From: Bradyrhizobium diazoefficiens USDA 110
GTDB lineage: Bacteria > Pseudomonadota > Alphaproteobacteria > Rhizobiales > Xanthobacteraceae
Assembly: GCF_000011365.1 (NCBI RefSeq)
Contig: NC_004463.1
Location: 7,240,001 to 7,304,000, forward strand
Direction of reading: 5' to 3'
Length of the DNA stretch: 64,000 nt
The translations under genes were made by a program, and so were the position numbers. A model generated the notes under the pieces. The model saw nothing but the letters and a program-made list of their open reading frames with translations. It did not search any database and was not told where the DNA came from. Shown here one piece after another: positions 1 to 8,884 of the stretch. Every line of letters begins with the position of its first letter. The first letter of the stretch is position 1.

Positions 1-189
1 GATCGGCCCCATGGCGCCGCGGAACAGGTAGATCTTCGGCCGCGGCAGCGGCTCGGCCGGCGGAGGCGGCGGCGCAACGGGCGCGGCCGCGGCAGGCTTT
101 GACTTGGCGGGTGAGGCAACGGCCGCACCGGTGCTCAAGGCGAGCAGCGCAACCGCTGCCAGCACGAGGATTCGCCTTGGATCAAGCAT
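1..189 (-). CDS. Exported lipase-like alpha/beta protein, 3' part cut off by window edge
   Basis: Reading leftward from the ATG at 187-189, 63 codons are visible before the window ends. Residues 1-27 form a signal peptide (basic start, Leu/Ala/Val core, a VAS-type cleavage site). A Pro/Ala-rich linker follows, then KIYLFRGAMGPI, which looks like the first strand of an alpha/beta fold. The same order of elements occurs in the gene at 2095-2808, where the matching segment reads HVYLLRGVLNIF, so the two appear to be paralogues. The catalytic region is outside the window, so activity cannot be judged. It is probably periplasmic. Confidence 0.7.
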   Translation of the reverse strand, partial: MLDPRRILVLAAVALLALSTGAAVASPAKSKPAAAAPVAPPPPPAEPLPRPKIYLFRGAMGPI

Positions 190-370
190 CAGTCCAGCAG
201 TCCCACCACGGAAGGCAAACGCCGTCCCCCGGTTGCTTAGTGACCACCGATTGGGTGGAATTTGGGGCACCGAACGCGGTCGCGACACGCGGTCCCCCCA
301 TCAGGAGCCCGTGATCTGCCGGACGCGCCCAACAGGCAGCACGAAGCCACCACCCACCCGCCCGCCCTCG

Positions 371-991
371 TCACTGCCTGCTCTTGAGCCGATTGCGGTG
401 TGCGGCCTGCTTGGCGCGGTTGCCGCAGACCGCCATGATGCACCATCGCCGCGCGCGCCTGCGGGTGTGGTCGGCGAACAGCATCGTGCAGTTGTGGCCC
501 TCGCACGCCTTCACGTCGGAAAAGTCCTCGTCGCAGACGAACGTGGCCAAGGCCTCGCCGACCGGCAGCAGCAGGGATTCGGCCGAGCGCCAGCGCCGCT
601 TCGTTTGCAGCTTCAGAACGCCGCCAACATCACCGTGTCCCGGCTCGATCTGGCGGAATGACTCCTCGCGCTCCAGCAGGCCGTTCAACGGACCGAGTTC
701 GCGCAATGCATCCGCCGTGAGCGGCCGGCCGGCATGCTCCAGAACGAAACCGCGAAACCATTCGCGCAGGGCACGCGCCTGATCCGCGACCTCATCCAGC
801 TCACCCGGCGCCGCGCGCGCCTTCAGTGCGTGCAGTTCATCCGCCGGCACCAGCTTCGCCTGCTCCAGCCAGTCGATCAGGCCATCGCCATCGTCGATCC
901 AATCGACGGGCGTATCGACCGGCGTCGCCACCGAATTCAGGAAATCAAGGCCAAGCGAGTCGGCGATGAACATGGCGGGTGGGCGGTCCAT
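371..991 (-). CDS. CGNR zinc-finger / ABATE-domain protein, putative regulator
   Basis: This 206-residue protein starts at MDRPPAMF; upstream in-frame codons run through the repeat-rich promoter region and are unlikely to be translated. The body matches the ABATE (DUF1470) type of helical domain. The C-terminal end has four cysteines (about 163, 168, 184, 189) with the signature CGNR at 189-192, followed by a basic tail, as in CGNR zinc-finger proteins. These are thought to bind nucleic acid and act as stress-linked transcription regulators; that role is family knowledge. It is divergent from the hydrolase at 1122, and the two share an intergenic region packed with inverted repeats, so it may control itself and the hydrolase (inference). 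Confidence 0.8.
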   Translation of the reverse strand: MDRPPAMFIADSLGLDFLNSVATPVDTPVDWIDDGDGLIDWLEQAKLVPADELHALKARAAPGELDEVADQARALREWFRGFVLEHAGRPLTADALRELGPLNGLLEREESFRQIEPGHGDVGGVLKLQTKRRWRSAESLLLPVGEALATFVCDEDFSDVKACEGHNCTMLFADHTRRRARRWCIMAVCGNRAKQAAHRNRLKSRQ

Positions 992-1026
992 GAGCGGTCC
1001 TTGGCCGGTCTGAAGAGGCAGGGCAG

Positions 1027-1103
1027 AAGTAACCTGATAAATACCAGTTGACAAGTTACTCGCCAACGAAGTAACCTTATTAAAGACATTAAACAGGTTA
1101 CTT
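1027..1103. promoter_or_regulatory. Two 35-bp inverted repeats between CGNR gene and hydrolase, likely operators
   Basis: The half-site AAGTAACCTG or a close variant occurs four times. It lies forward at 1027-1036, reverse at 1052-1061, forward at 1069-1078 and reverse at 1094-1103. They pair into two inverted repeats of the same 35-bp length (1027-1061 and 1069-1103) whose starts are 42 bp apart, about four helical turns. A -35-like TTGACA lies at 1048-1053 inside the first repeat. The arrangement fits cooperative binding of two dimers; which protein binds is unknown. Confidence 0.7.
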
Positions 1104-1121
1104 GGACGGACGGAGACTGGC

Positions 1122-1973
1122 ATGGCCCCGACCACCTATCGCACCGCAGACGTTGATGGCTTCAAGGTGTTCTATCGGGAGGCAGGCACTGCCGGCGCGC
1201 CAAAGCTCCTGCTGCTGCACGGCTTCCCGAGCGCCGGCCACATGTTCCGCGATCTGATCCCGCTGCTCGCGGACAATTTTCACATCGTGGCACCGGACCT
1301 GCCCGGCTTCGGCCAATCCGACATGCCCTCGCGCGAAACCTTCCGCTACACGTTCGACAACATCGCTACGGTGATCGAACGCTTCACCGAGGTGATCGGC
1401 TTCGATCGTTTCGCTGTCTACGTCTTCGACTATGGCGCGCCGACCGGCTTCCGGCTCGCGCTGAATCACCCCGAGCGGATCACGGCGATCATCTCGCAGA
1501 ACGGGAATGCCTACGAGGATGGACTCAGCGACGGCTGGACTCCGATAAAGGCCTATTGGCAAGATCCTTCGCCCGCCAACCGTGAGGCGCTGCGCGGCTT
1601 GCTCACGCCGGACGCGACGCGTTGGCAGTACACGCACGGTGTCCCCAATCCGTCCCTGGTGTCGCCGGACGGGCAGAACCTCGACAATTTCTACCTGGCT
1701 CGCCCCGGCTCGGACGACGTGCAACTCGACCTGTTCGGCGACTACAGGAGCAACGTCGCGCTCTATCCGTCATTCCAGGACTATTTCCGCACCTACAAAC
1801 CACCGTTCCTGGCCGTCTGGGGCAAGAATGATCCGTTCTTCATCCCGCCCGGCGCCGAGGCGTTCAAGCGCGACAATCCCAACGCAGTGGTTCAGTTCTT
1901 CGACACCGGACATTTCGCGCTGGAAACGCACGCGAGGGAAATCGCGGAGAGCATTCGCGCGTTCTTGGGATGA
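1122..1973 (+). CDS. Alpha/beta hydrolase, haloalkane dehalogenase / epoxide hydrolase type
   Basis: This 283-residue protein has the full alpha/beta-hydrolase fold. HGFP (33-36) forms the oxyanion region. The nucleophile elbow VFDYG (101-105) has Asp103, not serine, as nucleophile, which is the mark of the haloalkane dehalogenase and epoxide hydrolase branch. WGKNDPFF near the C-terminus carries the acid and TGHFALET the histidine. No signal peptide is seen, so it should be cytoplasmic. The substrate cannot be told from sequence. It is divergent from a CGNR protein across repeated operator-like sites, which suggests induction by some compound (inference). Confidence 0.85.
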   Translation: MAPTTYRTADVDGFKVFYREAGTAGAPKLLLLHGFPSAGHMFRDLIPLLADNFHIVAPDLPGFGQSDMPSRETFRYTFDNIATVIERFTEVIGFDRFAVYVFDYGAPTGFRLALNHPERITAIISQNGNAYEDGLSDGWTPIKAYWQDPSPANREALRGLLTPDATRWQYTHGVPNPSLVSPDGQNLDNFYLARPGSDDVQLDLFGDYRSNVALYPSFQDYFRTYKPPFLAVWGKNDPFFIPPGAEAFKRDNPNAVVQFFDTGHFALETHAREIAESIRAFLG

Positions 1974-2094
1974 CGATGTGAGCGCGCAATGACGCGCGTC
2001 CGCTCACTTCCGCTCTTCGCGATCTCTGAGATTGCCGGTCAATGCAGAGAGACAGCTGCGCGGTCGAACAACACGGCTCGCCGCGCAAAGCTCC

Positions 2095-2808
2095 TCAGTT
2101 CCGCGGCGCCGCCGCCGCCGCCGAGCGCGCCTGCCGGGGTGCGCCGGGCTCGGCGACCGGAGCCGGCGCGCGCGAGCGCATGATCGCGGCGTCGATCTCG
2201 GCGATGACGCGGCGCTGGATCGCCTCGTTCTTGTCGATCGAAATGTGGCCGACGCCGGTGCCGCGCACGTCGACATTGTCGAGCTTGCCGCGCAGGCCGG
2301 CCGCGGGCCGCACCGGCTCGCCGGGACCATCGCCGATATAGATGTTGATGTAGCGTTCGGCGCCGGTCGAGAGCCTGGTCTTGAACACGGAATCGAGGCC
2401 GATCGCGAGCTTCACGGGCACGCCGAGCTGGTTGAGCTTGGCGATCATGTCCGGCAGCGCAGTCGCGCCCGAGGAATGGCCGACCAGGATGATGGTCTTG
2501 ATGCGGCCGGCCCTGTAGGCGGTCGCAGCTTCATTGGCGAGTGAGGACCAGGAGACGAAGTTCGCGACCGTCACCGGGATGCCCTGCGCCTCGAGCCGGG
2601 CGCCGATGGTATCGAGCCCGAGCGAGAAGATGTTGAGCACGCCACGGAGCAGGTAGACATGCGTGGTCGCCGCCGCGGCCTGGCTCGGCGCCGCCCTTGC
2701 GGTGGTCGGGCTCATGGCGACAGCTGACAGCAGGAGCAGGCACATCGCCCACACACGGATGGCGGGCAATTGGCTGGCGCCGGCGGTGTGACGGCCGTTC
2801 GGTCTCAT
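2095..2808 (-). CDS. Exported lipase-like alpha/beta hydrolase
   Basis: This 237-residue protein starts at MRPNGRHT, chosen because AGGG lies just upstream and a signal peptide follows (hydrophobic stretch about 18-33, cleavage near ARA/AP at 39). HVYLLRG begins the fold, GHSSG (110-114) is a serine nucleophile elbow with Ser112, and GVGHISID near residue 205 likely carries the histidine. The C-terminal tail is Ala/Pro-rich and low in complexity. It is a probable periplasmic esterase or lipase of unknown substrate. It resembles the truncated gene at 1-189, with the CGNR/hydrolase pair lying between the two paralogues. Confidence 0.7.
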   Translation of the reverse strand: MRPNGRHTAGASQLPAIRVWAMCLLLLSAVAMSPTTARAAPSQAAAATTHVYLLRGVLNIFSLGLDTIGARLEAQGIPVTVANFVSWSSLANEAATAYRAGRIKTIILVGHSSGATALPDMIAKLNQLGVPVKLAIGLDSVFKTRLSTGAERYINIYIGDGPGEPVRPAAGLRGKLDNVDVRGTGVGHISIDKNEAIQRRVIAEIDAAIMRSRAPAPVAEPGAPRQARSAAAAAPRN

Positions 2809-3095
2809 CGATGGTTTCCCTGGGGACAATACGCTTTGCGATTGGCCGGAATCGTAGCCACGGCCTGCTCGCAGACGCAACAAAGAGCCGCGTGAGCGAC
2901 AATCTTAGCAGCAAGCCGTGACCATCGCGCAACACTTGCCCGAAACCTGCCACCGAAGGGCCTGTTTTGAGACCATTTTTCTGCGGCCAATTGCGACCGG
3001 GCAATGGCATTCCTATCTCAGGGCACCGCTGACCGGCCCGCCTGGGCGGGTTCCAGCTCCATTCCCCAGCCTTTCCCCTCAGACTTGCGGCCATC

Positions 3096-4019
3096 ATGTC
3101 TTCCATCATTTCCGTCGCCAATTTGTCGAAGACCTATGGGTCCGGCTTCAAGGCGCTCAAGAACGTCAATCTGGATATCAAGCGCGGCGAGATCTTCGCC
3201 CTGCTCGGGCCGAACGGCGCCGGCAAGACCACGCTGATCTCGATCATCTGCGGCATCGCCAATCCGAGCGAGGGCCGCGTTCTCGTCGGCGGCGAGGACA
3301 TCCAGACCTCCTACCGCAAGGCGCGCTCGCTGATCGGCCTGGTGCCGCAGGAACTCCACACCGACGCCTTCGAGAGCGTCTGGGCGACCGTGAGCTTCTC
3401 CCGCGGCCTGTTCGGCAAGCCGAAGAACCCAGCCCATATCGAGAAGGTGCTCAAGGACCTCTCGCTGTGGGACAAGAAGGACAGCAAGATCATCACACTC
3501 TCCGGCGGCATGAAGCGCCGCGTGATGATCGCCAAGGCACTGTCGCACGAGCCGCAGATCCTGTTCCTGGACGAGCCCACCGCCGGCGTCGACGTCGAGC
3601 TGCGCAAGGGCATGTGGGAGGTGGTGCGCACGCTCCAGCAGTCCGGCGTCACCATCATCCTCACCACGCACTACATCGAGGAAGCCGAGGAGATGGCCGA
3701 TCGCATCGGCGTCATCAACAAGGGCGAGATCGTGCTGGTCGAGGACAAGGCGACCTTGATGCAGAAGCTCGGCAAGAAGCGGCTGACCCTGCACTTGCAG
3801 AACAAGATCTCCGCGCTGCCGGAGAGCCTTGGCCATTACGAGCTCGACCTCTGCGATTCCGGCGCGACGCTGGTCTACGACTACGACACCAAGGGCGAGC
3901 GCACCGGCATCACCAGCCTGCTGAGCGACCTCCGCACCGCCGGCATCCGCTTCAACGATCTCGACACGACGCAATCGTCGCTCGAGGACATCTTCGTCGA
4001 CCTCGTGAGGACGTCATGA
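3096..4019 (+). CDS. ABC transporter ATP-binding protein, YadG-like
   Basis: The 307-residue ATPase has Walker [10 protein letters not shown] (38-46), a Q-loop (VPQE), the signature LSGGMKRR, Walker B ILFLDEP followed by TAGVD, and the switch histidine in [10 protein letters not shown]. The residues after the nucleotide domain form the C-terminal extension common in ABC-2 exporter ATPases. Length and wording are close to E. coli YadG. Its stop overlaps the start of the permease gene (ATGA at 4016-4019), so the two are translationally coupled and should form one exporter. The substrate is not known; the nodulation exporter NodI is a related but distinct family. Confidence 0.9.
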   Translation: MSSIISVANLSKTYGSGFKALKNVNLDIKRGEIFALLGPNGAGKTTLISIICGIANPSEGRVLVGGEDIQTSYRKARSLIGLVPQELHTDAFESVWATVSFSRGLFGKPKNPAHIEKVLKDLSLWDKKDSKIITLSGGMKRRVMIAKALSHEPQILFLDEPTAGVDVELRKGMWEVVRTLQQSGVTIILTTHYIEEAEEMADRIGVINKGEIVLVEDKATLMQKLGKKRLTLHLQNKISALPESLGHYELDLCDSGATLVYDYDTKGERTGITSLLSDLRTAGIRFNDLDTTQSSLEDIFVDLVRTS

Positions 4020-4777
4020 ATCACCGCGCCATCCGCGCCATCTATCTGTTCGAAATGGCGCGCACCTGGCGCACGCTGCTGCAAAGCATCGTCTCGCCGG
4101 TGGTCTCCACCTCGCTCTATTTCGTGGTGTTCGGCGCCGCGATCGGCTCGCGCATCAGCCAGGTCGAGGGCGTCAGCTACGGCACCTTCATCGTGCCGGG
4201 CCTGATCATGCTCTCGGTGCTGACGCAGAGCATCGCCAACGCCTCGTTCGGCATCTACTTCCCGAAATTCACCGGCACGATCTACGAGATCCTGTCGGCG
4301 CCGATCTCCTATTTCGAGATCGTACTCGGCTATGTCGGCGCCGCCGCGACCAAGTCGATCATCCTCGGCCTGATCATCCTGGCCACCGCCGGGCTCTTCG
4401 TTCCATTGCATATCCACCATCCGGTCTGGATGCTGGCCTTCCTGGTGCTGACGGCGGTGACGTTCAGCCTGTTCGGCTTCATCATCGGCATCTGGGCCGA
4501 CGGGTTCGAGAAGCTGCAGATGATCCCGATGCTGGTGGTGACGCCGCTGACCTTCCTCGGCGGCAGCTTCTATTCCATCGACATGCTGCCGCCCACCTGG
4601 CGCACGGTGGCGCTGCTCAACCCGGTCGTCTATCTGATCTCCGGCTTCCGCTGGAGCTTCTACGAGATCGCCGATGTGAGTGTGGCCGTCAGCATCTGCA
4701 TGACGACGGCGTTCCTGGTGATCTGCCTGGTCGCGATCTGGTGGATTTTCCGCACTGGGTACCGGCTGAAGAATTGA
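4016..4777 (+). CDS. ABC-2 type permease, YadH-like
   Basis: The 253-residue membrane protein starts at the ATG inside the ATGA overlap with the ATPase gene. About six hydrophobic segments are visible, including [11 protein letters not shown] near the N-terminus and [19 protein letters not shown] near the end. The motif [19 protein letters not shown] is typical of ABC2_membrane permeases of the YadH/NodJ group. It should form a homodimer in the inner membrane with the upstream ATPase and export an unknown, perhaps lipid or polysaccharide, substrate. A longer in-frame reading from 2918 is an artefact of the ATPase gene in another frame. Confidence 0.88.
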   Translation: MNHRAIRAIYLFEMARTWRTLLQSIVSPVVSTSLYFVVFGAAIGSRISQVEGVSYGTFIVPGLIMLSVLTQSIANASFGIYFPKFTGTIYEILSAPISYFEIVLGYVGAAATKSIILGLIILATAGLFVPLHIHHPVWMLAFLVLTAVTFSLFGFIIGIWADGFEKLQMIPMLVVTPLTFLGGSFYSIDMLPPTWRTVALLNPVVYLISGFRWSFYEIADVSVAVSICMTTAFLVICLVAIWWIFRTGYRLKN

Positions 4778-4785
4778 CCCCTGTC

Positions 4786-4888
4786 GTCATTCCGGGGCGT
4801 GCGAAGCACGAGCCCGGAATCCATCGTGCGACAGAGTTGGTGGATGAATGGATTCCGGGCTCGCGACTTCGTCGCGCCCCGGAATGAC
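4786..4888. repeat. Dispersed palindromic repeat (GTCATTCCGG family)
   Basis: The left end GTCATTCCGGGGCG pairs with CGCCCCGGAATGAC at the right end, with further inner hairpins (CCCGGAATCCAT / ATGGATTCCGGG). It lies just after the permease stop and just before the stop of the convergent small gene, so it may act as a shared transcript end. The same family recurs at least ten times in this window. Confidence 0.85.
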
Positions 4889-4890
4889 AA

Positions 4891-5220
4891 TCACCGATAG
4901 CAATGGAAGCGGTGATAGCCGTCATAATACCCGCGGCAGTGACGGTAGTGACGGTGGGGAATGCCCAGCACGCCCTCGACCGCGCCCACGGCGCCGCCGA
5001 CACCGGCACCGACCGCGCCTCCGACCACACCGCCCACCGGGCCGGCAATGCGGTTGCCTTCATGGGCGCCTTCCTGGGCACCGCGCACGATGCCCTGGGC
5101 ATGGCCGGCTTGCGGCAGCGATAACAGCGCGAGCAGGATGGCGGCGGCTGCGAAAAGCAGGTGGACAGGTAAACGTAAACCGGCCGGCAATTGCGCAGCG
5201 GCGATACGGACTTTGTTCAT
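4891..5220 (-). CDS. Small exported glycine-zipper protein
   Basis: This 109-residue protein is started at the ATG of MNKVRIAA; a TTG four codons upstream is possible but has no better ribosome site. A signal peptide (about residues 15-41, ending GHA/Q) is followed by a glycine-zipper segment of repeated GxVGGxVG-type steps around residues 58-83. It ends with a His/Tyr/Arg-rich tail (HRHYRHCRGYYDGYHRFHCYR-like, read as separate short runs). Such proteins are common small envelope proteins of unknown function in this group. The gene is convergent with the permease gene and ends within a few bases of the palindromic repeat. Confidence 0.7.
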   Translation of the reverse strand: MNKVRIAAAQLPAGLRLPVHLLFAAAAILLALLSLPQAGHAQGIVRGAQEGAHEGNRIAGPVGGVVGGAVGAGVGGAVGAVEGVLGIPHRHYRHCRGYYDGYHRFHCYR

Positions 5221-5534
5221 CTTCGATCCCAAGGGAAATACAAGAGGTCAACGGCGGCGAAAACCGCCTGTCAGGTAGGCCATGTTCAACGCCCGGAGCG
5301 GCCAAATGGTTGCGCCTTTGTGACGAATTGTCGACGTCGTGAACGCATCTCCGCTCGCGAAAATGTCAGCATCGCCGCGGGCGGCGCGGCACAAAGCGGC
5401 CTTGCTTACATCAGGCATCACGTTAACGATGGCCGGGCCGGCTGCTGGAACGAAAGCCGGATTGCAGGCATAGTGCACGCCGGGGGACGGAGAGCCGCGG
5501 CGCTTGCGTGAACAGGCCGGAGGCCAGAACTCAA

Positions 5535-6326
5535 ATGCGTTTTCAGATGCGTTCGTTTTTCATTACTTTCACCTCCCTGCTGCTTTTGAGCGCGGGCACC
5601 GCGCAGGCCAAGGTCGAAATCACCATCGACAAGGACAATCAGCAGATGACCGTCGCCGTCGACGGCGTCGCGCGCTATCACTGGCCGGTGTCGACGGGCA
5701 TTCCCTCGCGCGAGACGCCGAACGGAGCGTTCCGCACCTTCCGCATGGAAGAGGACCACTACTCCAAGGAATTCGACGACGCGCCGATGCCGCACGCGAT
5801 CTTTTTCACCAAGGTCGGGCACGCCATTCACGGCACCGACTCGGTCGGCCGTCTCGGCACGCCGGCATCCCATGGCTGCGTGCGGCTGTCGCGCCAGAAC
5901 GCATCGACGCTCTATGCGCTGGTGCAGCAGCAGGGCGTGCTCAACACCACGGTGACGCTGACCGGCTCGGCGCAGGTGGCGCTGGCGCGCAATCCGCGCG
6001 GCCGCACCAACAATGCGGTGGCACGCGCACCGCAGCCTGCGGAAGAGCAGTACGCCACATCAGGCGATCCCGTGAATCTGACGCCGCCGGCGCAGCCCGC
6101 CCGCCGCTACATGCCGCAGGACGACAATTACATCTACCCTGCCGACGGCAGCGACACCGGTGCGCGCTATCCGGCGCCGCGTCCGGCCAGCCGCCCGCTC
6201 TATGACGCGCAGGTCTATCAGCAGCAGCCGCAGCAATATTACAATCAGGGCTACGGCCAGCAGGGCTACTATCAGCCACAGCCCCGCCAGTACTACCAGC
6301 CGCGCGGCTACTACTATCAGAACTGA
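5535..6326 (+). CDS. L,D-transpeptidase, YkuD domain, exported
   Basis: The 263-residue protein is started at the ATG at 5535 because GGAGG lies at 5519-5523, 11 bases upstream; a GTG at 5508 is less likely. A signal peptide covers about residues 1-25 (ends AQA). The YkuD domain follows, with HG at 99-100 and the catalytic motif SHGCVR at 112-117 (Cys115). The last 100 residues are Pro/Gln/Tyr-rich, with repeated QQ, YYN and YYQ steps and a tail ending YYYQN. The enzyme would form 3-3 cross-links in peptidoglycan or attach proteins to it in the periplasm; which of these it does is not evident. Confidence 0.88.
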   Translation: MRFQMRSFFITFTSLLLLSAGTAQAKVEITIDKDNQQMTVAVDGVARYHWPVSTGIPSRETPNGAFRTFRMEEDHYSKEFDDAPMPHAIFFTKVGHAIHGTDSVGRLGTPASHGCVRLSRQNASTLYALVQQQGVLNTTVTLTGSAQVALARNPRGRTNNAVARAPQPAEEQYATSGDPVNLTPPAQPARRYMPQDDNYIYPADGSDTGARYPAPRPASRPLYDAQVYQQQPQQYYNQGYGQQGYYQPQPRQYYQPRGYYYQN

Positions 6327-6343
6327 CGCTACCTGAACTGACG

Positions 6344-7606
6344 CTATCTGAACGCGGCGTCGCCGCGTTCGACGATCTTTCGCGCAGCATCGACGAAAGC
6401 GCGGGCGACCGGCTCGAGGATCTCGGGGCCGGTCGCGCCGAGATCGTCCGACGGCGTGTGGAACGTGCGATGGCGGCCGGCCATGCCGAGGAAATTGGGA
6501 TAGCCCGCCGCGTGCACGTCGCGCAGCTCGCCGACCGCCTGCTTCTCCGTCACCAGACGTTTTGCCGCGACCCCGGCGAAGGCCTCGTCCGTCAGCGCAA
6601 CGGCGGATTTGCTCAGCACGAGATAGCGCTCTTCCTCCGGCCGCTCGGTGCGGGCGCCTTCCGCAAAGCCATAGCACGCGTTCGACGAACCGAAATGGAT
6701 CCACGCCAGCGTGTCCTTCGGCGCCGGCGCGCCGTGCTTCAGGAACAGCTCCATGCCGCCGTGACCGATTTCATGGCCTGCGGTGGCGATGAAGACGAGA
6801 TGCGCCGGCCATTTTTCGGCAGCGACGGTGCGCGCCAGCGCGAGGAAGTTGGCGATGCCGGGGCCACGCTCGCAGACGCAAGAGTACCAGCCGGTCATCG
6901 GCGTCGAGACGACGATGGTCGGCCCGCGGCCGGCGCCGGTCTCGGCGATCACGTTGCGGCCGGCGACATCGCGCTCATAATGCCCTTTGACGTCGAAGGT
7001 GACGGGTTCGCCCGAGGCGATTGCGCGCTCGAATGTCGCGCGCGACCTGGCACCGACCACCATCACCGGCACCGGCCAGGGCGCATCCTCCTGCGTGACG
7101 TTGTAGGCGAAACGATCGTCCGCGGGATTGCCGATCGTCAGCAGGATGGCCGCCGGCTTCCTCGCCGCCGCTTCCGCGATCGCGTCGCGATGGGCGGGGC
7201 CGAGATAGGCGCCGCGATCGAATGGCAGCTCCAGCCAGAGGATCTTGCCGGCAACGTCACCGTCGCGCGCAAGCAGCGCGGACAGATGGAAGCTGGCCTT
7301 GTCTTCCGGCGGCCACCAGAATGGCGTCGCCTCGATGCTCGTGCCGCTCGCCTCGGCGCTGGCCTGCTCGACGACATATTGCCGGCCGAGCACGACGGGC
7401 TGGAAGCTGACCTCGAACCCGGCCTGCTTCATCTCGCCGGCAATCCAGTCCGCCGTCGCGCGGTCGCCGGGCGAGCCGAAGCGGTGCAGGCCGAAGGATT
7501 CGTAGCGCGCGACGTCCGCATAGAGGCTCGCGCCCGAAAGCACATCCTTGGCTGCCGCCTGCCCGACCATGAGAACCGCCATCGTTGCGATGAAGATAAG
7601 CCGCAT
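6344..7606 (-). CDS. Exported M28-family peptidase-like protein with altered metal site
   Basis: The 420-residue protein is started at MRLIFIATMAVL, which gives a clear signal peptide (cleavage near AAA at 17-19). The fold follows M28 aminopeptidases: a PA-type insert in the middle, then NVIAETG (218-224) leading to the catalytic core. However, the segment where the first zinc ligands HxD are expected reads STPMTGWYS (234-242). The usual A-D-D/N-x-S-G reads CERGPG (245-250), and the usual E-E reads HE (278-279). Several ligands therefore appear to be lost, and it may be a non-catalytic relative. It is convergent with the L,D-transpeptidase gene and divergent from the phosphodiesterase gene. 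Confidence 0.75.
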   Translation of the reverse strand: MRLIFIATMAVLMVGQAAAKDVLSGASLYADVARYESFGLHRFGSPGDRATADWIAGEMKQAGFEVSFQPVVLGRQYVVEQASAEASGTSIEATPFWWPPEDKASFHLSALLARDGDVAGKILWLELPFDRGAYLGPAHRDAIAEAAARKPAAILLTIGNPADDRFAYNVTQEDAPWPVPVMVVGARSRATFERAIASGEPVTFDVKGHYERDVAGRNVIAETGAGRGPTIVVSTPMTGWYSCVCERGPGIANFLALARTVAAEKWPAHLVFIATAGHEIGHGGMELFLKHGAPAPKDTLAWIHFGSSNACYGFAEGARTERPEEERYLVLSKSAVALTDEAFAGVAAKRLVTEKQAVGELRDVHAAGYPNFLGMAGRHRTFHTPSDDLGATGPEILEPVARAFVDAARKIVERGDAAFR

Positions 7607-7717
7607 ATGAATCGTCCCCGGACCGATCCTTTTTTTGGAGGGCCAGTTTCGGCCTTCCACGGCCTCCGTCAACCGCCTGTCGACCACGGGACTGGACGAA
7701 ACAAGCGAAGATTTCAT

Positions 7718-8746
7718 ATGCTTTCCTTTCCCTTGGTCCTTTCACTTGGGCTGCGAACTGTGATGCCGTCACGTGCCGCGACGATCCTGACCGTGCTCTC
7801 GGTTCTCACAGCAGGAGAAGCCATGGCCTTGGATCTCGAGGCGCATCGCGGCGGGCGGGCGCTGCTACCGGAAAACACCCTGCCGGCCTTCGCCAACGCG
7901 CTGTCGATGGGCGTGGACACACTGGAGCTCGACGTCGGCGTCACCGCCGATGGCGCGGTCATCATCTCGCATGAACGCGGGCTCAATCCCGATCTGGCAC
8001 GGGATGCGAACGGCGCCTATGTCGCTCCGCCCGGCACGCCCTTCGTACGACTGCGGCTCGAAGAGGTCGGGAGCTATGACGTCGGCCAGCTCCGTCCGGA
8101 CAGTGCCTACGCCAAGCAATTCCCCGAGCAGCGCGCCGTCCCGGGGACACGCATTCCCACCTTGAGGCAGTTGTTCGCGCTGGTGCGCAAATCCGGCAAC
8201 GATCGCGTGCGCTTCAACATCGAGACCAAGATCGATCCGAACCATCCGGACGAATCCCTCGACCCGCAAGGTTTTGTCACCAAACTGCTCGGGCTGATCG
8301 AGGCCGAGAAGTTTTCCGAGCGCGTCATGATCCAGTCGTTCGACTGGAGGACCCTGCAGCTCGTCCAGCAGCAGGCACCGACCATTCCGACCGTGTACCT
8401 GACGCTCCAGCGCGGTTCAGGACAGACCGTGGTGCTGGACAAGGCCACCAACTGGACCGCGGGTTTCAGCCCCGCCGATCACGGCGGCTCGCTGCCGCGA
8501 ACCATCAAGGCTGCGGGCGGCGCGATCTGGTCGCCCTATTTCGGCGATGTGACTGCGGCCCTCGTCTCGGAGGCTCACGGGCTCGGGCTGCGCGTCGTGG
8601 TCTGGACGGTCAACAAGCCCGAGGACATGACGCGCATGATCGAGATCGGCGTCGACGGAATCATCTCGGATAGGCCCGACCTGTTGCGGCAGGTTGCGGG
8701 CGAGAAGGGACTTGCGCTGCCGGCGGGAACGCCGGTGGCGCCTTGA
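7718..8746 (+). CDS. Glycerophosphodiester phosphodiesterase, exported
   Basis: The 342-residue protein has an N-terminal signal peptide; starts at 7718 or at the in-frame ATG 7763 are both possible, and cleavage would fall near GEAMA/LDLE. The GDPD barrel shows EAHRGG (41-46), PENT (51-54), ELDVGVT with catalytic acids, and an ISHE histidine. A C-terminal VVWTVN and GVDGIISDRP match the end of the fold. It hydrolyses glycerophosphodiesters to glycerol-3-phosphate and an alcohol, in the periplasm like GlpQ. It is divergent from the M28-like gene with about 110 bases between starts, so promoters for both must lie there. Confidence 0.85.
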   Translation: MLSFPLVLSLGLRTVMPSRAATILTVLSVLTAGEAMALDLEAHRGGRALLPENTLPAFANALSMGVDTLELDVGVTADGAVIISHERGLNPDLARDANGAYVAPPGTPFVRLRLEEVGSYDVGQLRPDSAYAKQFPEQRAVPGTRIPTLRQLFALVRKSGNDRVRFNIETKIDPNHPDESLDPQGFVTKLLGLIEAEKFSERVMIQSFDWRTLQLVQQQAPTIPTVYLTLQRGSGQTVVLDKATNWTAGFSPADHGGSLPRTIKAAGGAIWSPYFGDVTAALVSEAHGLGLRVVVWTVNKPEDMTRMIEIGVDGIISDRPDLLRQVAGEKGLALPAGTPVAP

Positions 8747-8751
8747 GCGGT

Positions 8752-8871
8752 CTCGTGTCCCGGACGCAGCGCAGCGTGCAACGCTGCTCCGCAGAGCCGG
8801 GACCCGGAATGATGGGCCCCGGCTCTGCAGCGCACCGCTGAAGAAGCGCTGCGCTGCGTCCGGGGCACGAG
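8752..8871. repeat. Dispersed palindromic repeat (GTGTCCCGGACGC family)
   Basis: A left arm of CTCGTGTCCCGGACGCAGCG type pairs with the right arm CGCTGCGTCCGGGGCACGAG, and an inner hairpin pairs GCAGAGCCGGG with CCCGGCTCTGC. It fills the gap between two convergent genes and may act as a bidirectional transcript end. Its arms differ from the GTCATTCCGG family. Confidence 0.75.
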
Positions 8872-8884
8872 ACATCGCAAAAAC

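Noticed and set aside
2918..4777. A 619-codon frame that looks like a fusion ending in an ABC permease
   Set aside because: Its first 366 codons are an out-of-frame reading of the ATPase gene. The permease begins at the ATGA overlap at 4016.
6458..7717. Frame extending the glycerophosphodiesterase gene upstream by 420 codons
   Set aside because: It is antisense to the M28-like gene, Arg-rich and without family features; the signal peptide places the start near 7718.
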